Below are positions 52,069 to 60,394 of a stretch of 64,000 nt of DNA, one piece after another; the first letter of the stretch is position 1, and each line of letters starts with the position of its first letter. Position numbers and translations under genes: made by a program. Source of the DNA: Streptomyces decoyicus. GTDB lineage: Bacteria > Actinomycetota > Actinomycetes > Streptomycetales > Streptomycetaceae. The stretch covers positions 7,254,001 to 7,318,000 of the forward strand of contig NZ_CP082301.1 in assembly GCF_019880305.1 (NCBI RefSeq). Reading direction: 5' to 3'. The notes beneath the pieces are model-generated. The model was not told the origin of the DNA and searched no databases. It saw nothing but the letters and a program-made list of their open reading frames with translations.

Positions 52069-53484
52069 TCAGTGACCGATCTCTACGTCCTCCAGGATGC
52101 CCAGCGCGTCCGGCACCAGCACCGCCGCCGAAAAGTAGGCACTGACCAGGTAATTGATGACGGCCTGGTCGTTGATGCCCATGAAGCGCACCGACAGGCC
52201 GGGCCGGTACTCGTCCGGGATCCCGGTCTGGTGCAGTCCGACCACGCCCTGGTTCTCCTCGCCGACCCGCAGCGCCAGGATCGAGCTGGTCTGCTCCGGG
52301 GTGACCGGGATCTTGTTGCAGGGCAACAGCGGAATGCCCCGCCAGGCGCGGACCGCCGTGCCCTCGAACTCCGCGGTGGTGGGGTAGATCCCCCGGGCGT
52401 TCCACTCCCGCCCGATCGCCGCGATGGTGCGCGGATGCGCCAGCAGGAACTGGGTCTTACGGCGCCGGGAGATCAGCTCGTCGAGGTCGTCGGGGGTGGG
52501 CGGGCCGGTGCGGGTGTGGATGCGCTGCTTGAGGTCGGCGTTGTGCAGCAGGCCGAACCCGGGGTTGTTGATCATCTCGTGTTCCTGGCGCTCGCGCAGC
52601 GCCTCCACGGTCAGCCGCAGCTGCTGGTCCAGCTGGTTCATCGGGTCGTTGTAGAGGTCGGCGACCCGCGAGTGCACGTTCAACACGGTCTGGGCGACGC
52701 CGAGTTCGTACTCCCGCGGCGCCGTCTCGTAGTCGGCGAAGGTGCCCGGCAGGGCCGGCTCGCCGACATGGCCCGCGGCCAGCTCGATGGCCGCCTCACC
52801 GTGCTTGTTCTGCGCCGGCACCATCGCCGCGCGGAACTCCTCCAGATGGCTGCTCAGCGACTCCGACCGGCCCAGTACCTCTTCGAGGTCGCTGCGGTAC
52901 AGGGTCAGTGCGGTCACCCGGGTCACCGCCCGTACGGAGTGCTCCCACTCCGCGTCCGCCGTGAGCAGCACGGTGGCGCCGAGGGCGTCACCGTCGGCCA
53001 GTACCCCCAGTACCGTCTCGTCGCCGTACTTGCCGGTGCCGAGGCGGTCGAGCTTGCCGTGGGCGATCAGGATGACCCGGTCCGCCGGCCCGCCCGCACG
53101 GGCCAGCACATCACCCGGCGCGAACTCCCGCTGGACGAACCGGTCCGCCAGCGCCTCCAGCGTCCCGGCGTCGGTGTAGCCGCGCAGCGGCGCCAGCTCC
53201 CGCAACTCGGCGGGAATCACCCGGACTTCGGAGCCGGTCGAGACGAAATCCACCCGGCCGTCACCGAGGGTGTGGGTCAGCCGGCGGTTGACGCGGTACG
53301 TACCGCCGGAGACCTGCGTCCAGGGCAGGATGCGCAGCAGCCAGCGGGACGAGATCCCCTGCATCTGCGGCACGGTCTTGGTCGTGGTCGCCAGCTTGCG
53401 GGCGGCCGCGGTGTCCAGGCTGGACCGGCTCTGCTCGATCGCGGACTGCTGCGGTCCGGACGTCGGATCCACCGATGTGGTCAT
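52069..53484 (-). CDS. Family 2B encapsulin shell protein (EshA-like), copy 1
   Basis: 471 residues. It is an HK97-fold encapsulin with a cyclic-nucleotide-binding-like domain inserted at about residues 105-230. Markers: TTTKTVPQMQGISSRWLLR N-arm, the CNBD (VQREFAPGDVLARAGG, KLDRLGTGKYGDE), and the C-terminal half with MINNPGFGLLHNADLKQRI, IPLLPCNKIPVT, GLHQTGIPDEY and FSAAVLVPDALG. The canonical Gly-Glu of the phosphate-binding cassette is not evident (GDALGATVL), so nucleotide binding is uncertain. Streptomyces EshA is of this class. It lies downstream of a second shell gene, forming a two-component shell. Confidence 0.93.
   Translation of the reverse strand: MTTSVDPTSGPQQSAIEQSRSSLDTAAARKLATTTKTVPQMQGISSRWLLRILPWTQVSGGTYRVNRRLTHTLGDGRVDFVSTGSEVRVIPAELRELAPLRGYTDAGTLEALADRFVQREFAPGDVLARAGGPADRVILIAHGKLDRLGTGKYGDETVLGVLADGDALGATVLLTADAEWEHSVRAVTRVTALTLYRSDLEEVLGRSESLSSHLEEFRAAMVPAQNKHGEAAIELAAGHVGEPALPGTFADYETAPREYELGVAQTVLNVHSRVADLYNDPMNQLDQQLRLTVEALRERQEHEMINNPGFGLLHNADLKQRIHTRTGPPTPDDLDELISRRRKTQFLLAHPRTIAAIGREWNARGIYPTTAEFEGTAVRAWRGIPLLPCNKIPVTPEQTSSILALRVGEENQGVVGLHQTGIPDEYRPGLSVRFMGINDQAVINYLVSAYFSAAVLVPDALGILEDVEIGH
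52478..52593 (-). repeat. 116-bp segment identical to 54033-54148 (shell copy 1)
   Basis: Base-for-base identical to the other shell gene over 116 nt, covering RERQEHEMINNPGFGLLHN through PPTPDDLD, while flanking regions differ. It suggests recent gene conversion. Confidence 0.95.
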
Positions 53485-53620
53485 GAAGAAGGCTCACCTG
53501 TTCTTGTCAGTGCGGTGCTGTGCGGTGCGGCGGTGCCTGCACGTGCGTACGGTCGGCGCGGCAGGGCGGGCGGAGGGACGCGGCCGTTCGCCGGGCACGC
53601 CGGGCCCTTCCACGGGCCGT

Positions 53621-55030
53621 TCAGTGGCCGATCTGTACGTCGTCGAGGACGCCCAGCGCATCGGGCACGAGAATGGCCGCCGAATAGTAGGCACTCACGA
53701 GATATTTGAGGACGGCCCGGTCGTCGAGACCCATATAACGCACCGAGAGGCTCGGCTCGTATTCATCAGGAATTCCGGTCTGGTGCAGGCCGACAACGCC
53801 CTGCTTTTCCTCGCCGGTACGCAGCAGAAGAATCGAACTCGTCCGTTCCGGTGTCACCGGAATCTTATTGCACGGGAAAATCGGCACCCCGCGCCAGGAG
53901 GGCAGCGAATGTCCCATGAAATCGACCGCGGTCGGATACAGCCCGCGGGCACTGCACTCCCGGCCGATCGCGGCGATCGTGAGGGGATGGGCGAGCAGAA
54001 AGCCCGGGTCCTTCCAGACCGTCGCCAGCAGGTCGTCGAGGTCGTCGGGGGTGGGCGGGCCGGTGCGGGTGTGGATGCGCTGCTTGAGGTCGGCGTTGTG
54101 CAGCAGGCCGAACCCGGGGTTGTTGATCATCTCGTGTTCCTGGCGCTCCCGCAGCGCCTGGACGGTCAGCTTCAGCTGCTCCTCGACCTGGTTCATCGGG
54201 TCGCTGTAGAGGTCGCCGACCCGGCTGTGGGCGCGCAGCACCGTCTGCGCGACGCTGAGTTCGTACTCCCGCGGCGCCAGGTCGTAGTCGACGAAGGTGC
54301 TGGGGAGGGGCGGCTCGCCATGGTGCCCCGAGGCGACGGAGACCGCCGACTCCCCGCTGGCGTTCGTCGGCTGCGCGGTGTCCTGCCCGGCCGCCGCCAG
54401 ATGCTCGCGCAGCCCGGGGGAGCGGTCGGCGATCTCCTGCGCGGCCTGCCGGGGCAGCGCCATGACCGTCACCCGGGTCACCGCGCGATAGCTGAACTGC
54501 CAGGTCCCCTCGGGGTCGGTGAGCGGCGCGTCCCCCAGGTGGTCGCCGCCCGCCAGCGCTTCGAGCACCGCCTCTTCGCCGTATTTGCCGGTGCCGATAC
54601 GGTCCACCCGGCCGTGCGCGATCAGCACCAGCCGGTCGCCCGGCGCGCCGGCTTCGGCGATGAGTTCACCGGGCGCGTATTCCTGCTGGGTGAACCGCTC
54701 GCCGAGCGCGGACAGCACCTCGGTATCGGTGAATTCCCGCAGCGCGGGCAGCTCGCGCAGCTCGTCGGGGATGATCTCGACGTCGCCGCCGCTGGTGTGG
54801 AAATCGATGCGCCCGTCGCCGAGCGTGTACGTCAGCCGGCGGTTCACCCGGTAGGTGCCGCCGGACACCTGCACCCAGGGCAGCAGTCGCAGCAGCCAGC
54901 GGGAAGTGATGCCCTGCATCTGCGGCGCGGTCTTGGTGGTCGTCGCCAGATTCCGCGCGGCGGTGGTACTCAGACTGGAATTCTGGGCGTCTTCCGCACT
55001 GCCGTGCAGCGATTCGTCGGCAATCGTCAC
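53621..55030 (-). CDS. Family 2B encapsulin shell protein (EshA-like), copy 2
   Basis: 469 residues, paralogous to the gene 136 bp downstream and with the same architecture: N-arm TTTKTAPQMQGITSRWLLR, CNBD-like insert (TQQEYAPGELIAEAG, GRVDRIGTGKYGEE, GDHLGDAPL), and C-terminal shell segments (IFPCNKIPVT, GLHQTGIPDEY, YSAAILVPDALGVLDD). GTG 55030 with AGGTGG upstream. It lies 168 bp after the ROK regulator on the same strand with its own AT-rich upstream sequence (GATAAAAAGAG on its strand). No terpene cyclase, methyltransferase or prenyltransferase, the best-known Family 2B cargo, is nearby. Confidence 0.93.
   Translation of the reverse strand: MTIADESLHGSAEDAQNSSLSTTAARNLATTTKTAPQMQGITSRWLLRLLPWVQVSGGTYRVNRRLTYTLGDGRIDFHTSGGDVEIIPDELRELPALREFTDTEVLSALGERFTQQEYAPGELIAEAGAPGDRLVLIAHGRVDRIGTGKYGEEAVLEALAGGDHLGDAPLTDPEGTWQFSYRAVTRVTVMALPRQAAQEIADRSPGLREHLAAAGQDTAQPTNASGESAVSVASGHHGEPPLPSTFVDYDLAPREYELSVAQTVLRAHSRVGDLYSDPMNQVEEQLKLTVQALRERQEHEMINNPGFGLLHNADLKQRIHTRTGPPTPDDLDDLLATVWKDPGFLLAHPLTIAAIGRECSARGLYPTAVDFMGHSLPSWRGVPIFPCNKIPVTPERTSSILLLRTGEEKQGVVGLHQTGIPDEYEPSLSVRYMGLDDRAVLKYLVSAYYSAAILVPDALGVLDDVQIGH
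54033..54148 (-). repeat. 116-bp segment identical to 52478-52593 (shell copy 2)
   Basis: Partner of the identical tract in the other shell gene, at the same position of the protein. Confidence 0.95.
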
Positions 55031-55198
55031 AATGCCACCTGTCTCTTCGGAGGGTGCTGTGCGGACCGCCCAGGAACACCCTTTTCAAGGCCGTTCCGCG
55101 GCAGCCCGCCGAACCGAAGGTAGTGGTGCTCTTTTTATCGGCACAATCGCTCGATGGGGTGGCATGGAATTCTCGTTCCCTGGAAAGGTTTAGCGGGT

Positions 55199-56476
55199 TC
55201 AATTCCGGGGAGAGTGTGCCGGGGCGCAGGAGTGGAGGGGATCGTCCAGTACGGCCTGGAGCGCCGCGTGCGCCGCCCCCAGCAGCGGACCGTCCGCACC
55301 CAGCCGGGAGACCGTCACCAACGGCCCGCCGGCCCGCCCGGAATCCGCCGCGACGGTCGTCCGCAGCGCCAACTCCCGCTCCAGGGACGGCAGGATCCAG
55401 GGCGCCAGCCCGGCGAGCGCACCCCCGAGGACCACCGCCTGCGGATCGAGCAGGTTCACCGCCCCGGCGAGCGCGATCCCGAGCGCTGTCCCCGCCTCGT
55501 GCAGCGCCCGCACGACGGCCGCGTCCCCGTCGGCGGCACGGCGCGCCAGCAGGCCGATACGGGCACCCGGGCCCGGATGCGCGGCCGCCGCGCGCTCGGG
55601 GGTGAGCCCGCCCGCGCGGAGCACGGCCTCCTCCCCCGCGTACCGCTCCAGACAGCCCCGGCCGCCGCAGTCGCACGCCGGGCCGTCCGGATACACCGGC
55701 ACATGCCCCAGCTCCCCCGCGAACCCCCGTGCGCCGCGCAGCAGTTGACCGTCCACGACGACCGCGGCACCGATACCGATCTCGGCCGACACATGCACGA
55801 AGTCCGGCGGCGGCGCCGGCCGGCCGTCGTCCCGGCCCAGCCGGAGTTCGGCCAGCGCGCCGAGGTTGGCCTCGTTCTCGACGGTGAGCGGAAGGGGGAC
55901 GGGGCCGTCCCCCGGGGCCGTTGCCCCGGCGAGCCCCGGGGCCAGGTCGGCCGCCCGCCAGCCGAGGTTGGGCGCGTGCACCACGGTCGTCGAACCGCGG
56001 GCCACCAGGCCGGGCACGGCCACCGCCAGCCCGGCCGGCCGCAGCCCCTCGGCGGCGATCTCTTCGGTCACCTCCGCGAGCAGCGCCGACAGCCGCCGCA
56101 GTACCGGCCCCGGAGCGCTGTGCCGGTTCGCCGCACCGGCCGCCGCCCTGGCCCGGACCCGCCCGCGCAGATCGACCGCGCACACCGCCAGATGATCGAC
56201 GCCTATCTCGGCCCCGATCCCGGCCGGGCCACGGTCGCTGACCGCCAGTTCACTGCCCGGCCGGCCCCGGCCGCCGGTCGCCGCGCGCGCCGTCTCGACC
56301 AGCAGTCCGGCCCGCAGCAGCTCGTCGGCGAGCGGGGCCACACCCGCCCGGGTCAGCCCGATCCGCGCCGCGACAGCCGGCCGGGAGAGCGGGCCCTGCG
56401 CGGCCACGGTCCGGAGCACCCGGGCCAGATTGCGCCGCCGGATGCCGTGCTGGGTGTCGCCGCCGGGCGCGGTCAC
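55199..56476 (-). CDS. ROK-family transcriptional regulator (XylR/Rok7B7 type)
   Basis: 425 residues. An N-terminal winged helix (GPLSRPAVAARIGLTRAGVAPLADEL) precedes a ROK sugar-kinase-like domain with GIGAEIGVDHLAVCAVDL, TVENEANLGALAE, GIGAAVVVDG, and the zinc motif CDCGGRGCLE. It lies 64 bp after xylulokinase on the same strand and opposite xylA, so it is the probable xylose-responsive regulator of xylA/xylB, and perhaps of the shell genes downstream. Confidence 0.93.
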   Translation of the reverse strand: MTAPGGDTQHGIRRRNLARVLRTVAAQGPLSRPAVAARIGLTRAGVAPLADELLRAGLLVETARAATGGRGRPGSELAVSDRGPAGIGAEIGVDHLAVCAVDLRGRVRARAAAGAANRHSAPGPVLRRLSALLAEVTEEIAAEGLRPAGLAVAVPGLVARGSTTVVHAPNLGWRAADLAPGLAGATAPGDGPVPLPLTVENEANLGALAELRLGRDDGRPAPPPDFVHVSAEIGIGAAVVVDGQLLRGARGFAGELGHVPVYPDGPACDCGGRGCLERYAGEEAVLRAGGLTPERAAAAHPGPGARIGLLARRAADGDAAVVRALHEAGTALGIALAGAVNLLDPQAVVLGGALAGLAPWILPSLERELALRTTVAADSGRAGGPLVTVSRLGADGPLLGAAHAALQAVLDDPLHSCAPAHSPRN

Positions 56477-56540
56477 TGGGTTCTCCTCGGGGTGATGGCG
56501 AGGGTGCGGTCCCTCCTGGTGTACGGCTGTGGTGTTGCGG

Positions 56541-57971
56541 TCACCGTCGCAGCAGGGCCTCGCCGTCGGCGAGGGTCGCCGCCAGCCGGTCCCAGGCGGC
56601 GACGTCCCGCGGCTGCGCCTCGTACTCCGCGCCGCGCGCCGTTCCCCAACGACGGGCCACCGCCGCCGGGTCCTCCTCCAGCAGCAGTCCGGCCGCCTGC
56701 GCCGCCGCGCCGAGCGCCACCAGTTCCTGTGCCTCGGGCACCACCACCGGGCGGCCCGACAGCCGGCACACCGTCTCCCGCCAGGCCCGGCCCTTCGCGC
56801 CGCCGCCGATCAGCAGCAGCGGGGTATCGGGTGCGGCATCCGCGTCCAGCACCCGGTCCAGGGCCTGGAGCAGCGCGAACACCGCGCCGTCGTAGGCGGC
56901 CTGGAGCAGCTGACCGGCGCTGGTGTCGTGCCGCAGCCCGTGGACCAGGCCCGAGGCGCCGGGCAGGTTCGGGGTGCGCTCGCCGTCGAGGAACGGCAGC
57001 ATCGCCACCTCACCGCCCGCCTCCACGGCTTCCCGGTCGCGCCCCAGCAGCGCCGCCACCCGGTCCACGGCGAGCGTGCAGTTCAGGGTGCAGGCCAGCG
57101 GCAGCCAGTCGCCGCGGGCATCGGCGAAGCCCGCCACGGTGCCGGTCGGATCGGCGGGCCGGTGGGTGGAGACCGCATAGACCGTGCCCGAGGTGCCCAG
57201 GCTCAGCACCGGCTGCCCGGGACGCAGGCCCAGCCCGAGCGCGGCCGCCATGTTGTCCCCCGTCCCGGCGGCCACCAACGCACCATGGGGCAGTGGCAGA
57301 TCATCGGTGTGTACGGTCCCGGCGGCCTCACCCGGGAGCGCCACCCGCGGCAGCGCCCCGGGGGACAGCCCGACATGCTCCAGGATCTCCGGGTCGTAGG
57401 ACTCGGTGGACGACGCCCACCATCCCGTCCCGGACGCGTCGCCGCGATCGGTGACGGACTCGCCGGTCAGGCGCTCGGTGAGGTAGTCGTGCGGCAGACG
57501 CACGGCGGCGGTGGCGGCGGCCGCGGCCGGCTCGTTCGCCCGCAGCCAGGCCCACTTGGCCACCGTGAACGCCGGGCCCGGCACGCTGCCCACCCGCTGG
57601 GCCCAGGCCTTCGCACCGCCCAGCTCCGCGATCAGCCGCTCGCTCTGCGGCGCCGGGCGTACGTCGTTCCACAGCAGGGCGGGGCGCACCGGTTCACCGG
57701 CCGCGTCCAGCGCGACCAGCCCGTGCTGCTGACCGCCGACGGACAGCGCCGAGGCCTGCCGCGCCGCGTCGCCGCACTGCGCCAGCGCCTCGCCCAGTGC
57801 CTGCCACCACCGGCCGGGGTCGCTCTCCTTGGCGTCGCCGCCGCTGACCGTGTGCGGGGCCTGGCCCCGGGCGATGACCACGCCGGTCGCCGCATCCACG
57901 ACCAGCGCCTTGGTGGACTGCGTCGAGCTGTCCACCCCGACGACCAGCGGTCCCGCTGACTGTGCGCCCAT
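56541..57971 (-). CDS. xylB: Xylulokinase
   Basis: A 476-residue FGGY kinase: GVDSSTQSTKALVVD, SVGGQQHGLVALD, LWNDVRPA, GTGDNMAAALGLG, PFLDGERTPNLP and LLIGGGAKGRAW. It phosphorylates D-xylulose to xylulose 5-phosphate. ATG 57971 follows GGGAG; the longer frame to 58100 crosses the xylA/xylB promoter and is rejected. It is divergent from xylA and co-directional with ROK and two encapsulin shell genes. I see no long disordered extension that would look like an encapsulin-targeting domain. Confidence 0.95.
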   Translation of the reverse strand: MGAQSAGPLVVGVDSSTQSTKALVVDAATGVVIARGQAPHTVSGGDAKESDPGRWWQALGEALAQCGDAARQASALSVGGQQHGLVALDAAGEPVRPALLWNDVRPAPQSERLIAELGGAKAWAQRVGSVPGPAFTVAKWAWLRANEPAAAAATAAVRLPHDYLTERLTGESVTDRGDASGTGWWASSTESYDPEILEHVGLSPGALPRVALPGEAAGTVHTDDLPLPHGALVAAGTGDNMAAALGLGLRPGQPVLSLGTSGTVYAVSTHRPADPTGTVAGFADARGDWLPLACTLNCTLAVDRVAALLGRDREAVEAGGEVAMLPFLDGERTPNLPGASGLVHGLRHDTSAGQLLQAAYDGAVFALLQALDRVLDADAAPDTPLLLIGGGAKGRAWRETVCRLSGRPVVVPEAQELVALGAAAQAAGLLLEEDPAAVARRWGTARGAEYEAQPRDVAAWDRLAATLADGEALLRR

Positions 57972-58040
57972 CGTGCACTCTCCCTTGGCGGCCCGTATCC
58001 CATGGTCTCGGTCCAGGGGGTTCCCCGGTGTGCTGTCGCA

Positions 58041-58072
58041 TATTAGTTTGGCCGTGGCGGAATTTGTAAAGT
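58041..58072. promoter_or_regulatory. xylA/xylB divergent promoter-operator island
   Basis: The only AT-rich stretch in the 130-bp gap: TATTAGTTTG and AATTTGTAAA separated by ten G/C bases. TTAGTTTG matches the left half of the Bacillus XylR operator, so this is a likely ROK binding and promoter region. Confidence 0.5.
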
Positions 58073-58101
58073 GCGTTGACGAAATGATCGAGGGAGCCAC
58101 G

Positions 58102-59265
58102 ATGAGCCGTCAGCCCGTGCCCGGGGACAAGTTCAGCTTCGGCCTGTGGACCGTCGGCTGGCAGGGCCGCGACCCCTTCGGGGACGCCACCCGGCGGGCC
58201 CTGGACCCCGTCGAGTCGGTCCACCGCCTCGCCGACCTCGGCGCGTACGGCGTCACCTTCCACGACGACGACCTGATCCCCTTCGGCGCCGGCGAGATCG
58301 AGCGCGAGGCGGCCGTCAAACGCTTCCGGCAAGCACTGGACGCCACCGGCCTGGTCGTCCCGATGGCAACCACCAACCTCTTCACCCACCCCGTCTTCAA
58401 GGACGGCGCCTTCACCGCCAACGACCGCGGCATCCGCCGCTACGCGCTGCGCAAGACACTCCGCAACATCGACCTGGCCGCCGAGCTGGGCGCCCGCACC
58501 TATGTGGCCTGGGGCGGACGGGAAGGCGCGGAGTCCGGGGCGGCCAAGGACGTACGGGCCGCCCTGGACCGGATGAAGGAGGCCTTCGATCTCCTCGGCC
58601 AGTACGTCGTCGAGCAGGGCTACGACCTGAAGTTCGCCATCGAGCCCAAGCCCAACGAGCCGCGCGGCGACATTCTGCTGCCCACGGTCGGCCACGCCCT
58701 CGCCTTCATCGAGAGGCTGGAGCGCCCCGAGCTCTACGGCGTCAACCCCGAGGTCGGGCACGAGCAGATGGCCGGGCTGAACTTCCCGCACGGCATCGCC
58801 CAGGCGCTGTGGGCGGGCAAGCTCTTCCATATCGACCTCAACGGCCAGAGCGGGATCAAGTACGACCAGGACCTGCGCTTCGGCGCGGGCGACCTGCGGT
58901 CCGCGTTCTGGCTGGTCGACCTGCTGGAGACGGCCGGTTACGACGGACCGCGGCACTTCGACTTCAAGCCGCCGCGCACCGAGGACCTGGACGGCGTCTG
59001 GACGTCGGCGGCCGGCTGCATGCGCAACTATCTGCTCCTCAAGGAGCGCGCCGCGGCCTTCCGGGCCGACCCGGCCGTCCAGGACGCGCTGCGCGCCGGG
59101 CGCCTGGACCAGCTGGGGCGGCCCACCGCCGAGGACGGCCTGGCCGGTCTGCTCGCCGACGGCACCGCCTACGAGACCTTCGACGTCGAGGCGGCGGCCG
59201 CCCGCGGGATGGCCTTCGAGCATCTGGACCAGCTGGCGCTGGAGCACCTGCTGGGGGCCGTCTGA
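58102..59265 (+). CDS. xylA: Xylose isomerase
   Basis: 387 residues, the length of the well-known Streptomyces glucose/xylose isomerases. Motifs: FGLWTVGWQGRDPFG, catalytic His in VTFHDDD, the metal-ligand Glu in AIEPKPNEPRGD, and HFDFKPPR. It converts D-xylose to D-xylulose in the cytoplasm, feeding XylB. GAGGGAG precedes ATG 58102. It is transcribed away from xylB across the candidate operator. Confidence 0.97.
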   Translation: MSRQPVPGDKFSFGLWTVGWQGRDPFGDATRRALDPVESVHRLADLGAYGVTFHDDDLIPFGAGEIEREAAVKRFRQALDATGLVVPMATTNLFTHPVFKDGAFTANDRGIRRYALRKTLRNIDLAAELGARTYVAWGGREGAESGAAKDVRAALDRMKEAFDLLGQYVVEQGYDLKFAIEPKPNEPRGDILLPTVGHALAFIERLERPELYGVNPEVGHEQMAGLNFPHGIAQALWAGKLFHIDLNGQSGIKYDQDLRFGAGDLRSAFWLVDLLETAGYDGPRHFDFKPPRTEDLDGVWTSAAGCMRNYLLLKERAAAFRADPAVQDALRAGRLDQLGRPTAEDGLAGLLADGTAYETFDVEAAAARGMAFEHLDQLALEHLLGAV

Positions 59266-59293
59266 GGGGTGCCGCAGGAAGGCGGGTGGCCGC

Positions 59294-60259
59294 TCAGCCG
59301 AACAGCTCGCGCAGAAAGGTGACTTCGGCCGCCCGCTGCTCGCCGCCGCCCCCCTCGTGGGCGTTGAACCGCCACACCTTCAACTCCTTCTCGCCCGCGT
59401 AGTGGTGGTACGCGGCGAAGCCGGTCGAGGGCGGGACCACCTCGTCGCGCAGCGCCGTGCCGAAGAGCGCGGGGGCGGAGGAGCGGGCCGCGAAATTGAG
59501 GCCGTCGAAGTGGTCCAGGGTGTGCAGCGCGGTGTCGATGTGGCCGCGCGCACCCGCGAAGTAGCGGGTGAGTTCGCCGTACGGCCCGTTGTCGGTGATC
59601 TCGACCGCGCGGCGGATGTGGGTCAGGAACGGGACATCTATCAACGCGCCCGCCAGGCCGGGGACCAGGCCCGTCACCGCCAGGGCGGCGGCACCGCCCT
59701 GGCTGCGGCCGGCGACCACGGTCCGGCCGGCGTCCACCGCCTCGTGTCCGCGTGCCACCTCCACGGCCCGTACCGCGTCGGTGAACAGCCGCCGGTAGTA
59801 GTAGTCATCGGGATCGAGCAGACCCTGGGTCATCTTGCCGGGGACGCCCGGATTGCCGGAGCCGACCGGATCGGGGGTGTCGCCGGGACGGTTGGGGCCG
59901 CTCTGACCACGGGTGTCCATGACGAGGGTGGCGTACCCCGCGGACGGCCACAGCAGCCAGTCGTGCACCATTCCGCGGCCGCCGCCGTAGCCGAGGTACT
60001 GCACGATGCACGGCAGCGGCCCGTCGGCCGCCCGCGGGAACAGGAACCAGCCGCGGATACGGTGCCCGCCGAAGCCGGAGAACGTCACGTCATAGGTGTG
60101 CAGCAGGGCCAGCCCCGTATCGAACTCGGTGAAACGCGCGTCGAGGTCGTGGGCACGGGCCGCGTCGAGGGTGCGCCGCCAGAACGCGTCGAAGCCGGCC
60201 GGCTCGGGTCGTGGCGGGCGGTAGGTGCGCAGCTCGTCCAGGGGCAGGTCGGTGAACAC
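59294..60259 (-). CDS. Acetyl xylan esterase / cephalosporin-C deacetylase (CE7)
   Basis: 321 residues, the family length. CE7 signatures are RGQ in MDTRGQSGPN, the nucleophile elbow GRSQGG (Ser186), and C-terminal HEGGGGE with the catalytic His. No signal peptide, as usual for this intracellular family, which deacetylates imported xylo-oligosaccharides. GTG 60259 is preceded by GGAGG. Position beside xylA supports a role in acetylated xylan use. Confidence 0.92.
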   Translation of the reverse strand: MFTDLPLDELRTYRPPRPEPAGFDAFWRRTLDAARAHDLDARFTEFDTGLALLHTYDVTFSGFGGHRIRGWFLFPRAADGPLPCIVQYLGYGGGRGMVHDWLLWPSAGYATLVMDTRGQSGPNRPGDTPDPVGSGNPGVPGKMTQGLLDPDDYYYRRLFTDAVRAVEVARGHEAVDAGRTVVAGRSQGGAAALAVTGLVPGLAGALIDVPFLTHIRRAVEITDNGPYGELTRYFAGARGHIDTALHTLDHFDGLNFAARSSAPALFGTALRDEVVPPSTGFAAYHHYAGEKELKVWRFNAHEGGGGEQRAAEVTFLRELFG

Positions 60260-60319
60260 GAAAAACCTCCGAGCCGTAGGGTGGCTTGCTGCCTGTCGCC
60301 AACGGTGCCCATGGGCCGG

Positions 60320-60339
60320 ACATTTCAGACCTGAAATGT
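60320..60339. promoter_or_regulatory. Perfect palindrome ACATTTCAG-AC-CTGAAATGT
   Basis: Nine-base perfect arms around a two-base centre, 60 bp upstream of the esterase start in the divergent 135-bp gap. A strong operator candidate, possibly for a LacI- or ROK-type regulator not in the window. Confidence 0.65.
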
Positions 60340-60394
60340 TCCAGGTTGGTCACCGAGTCCCTGAAAACCGAGTAAAGAAGCGATCATTTCCACC

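Noticed and set aside
52069..55030. Crp/Fnr-type transcription factors
   Set aside because: The proteins have a CNBD-like insert but no helix-turn-helix, and the rest matches the Family 2B encapsulin shell.
57972..58100. N-terminal extension of xylulokinase, considered as an encapsulin-targeting domain
   Set aside because: It crosses the xylA/xylB promoter, has ordinary non-coding composition, and ATG 57971 has a good ribosome-binding site at the normal XylB N-terminus.
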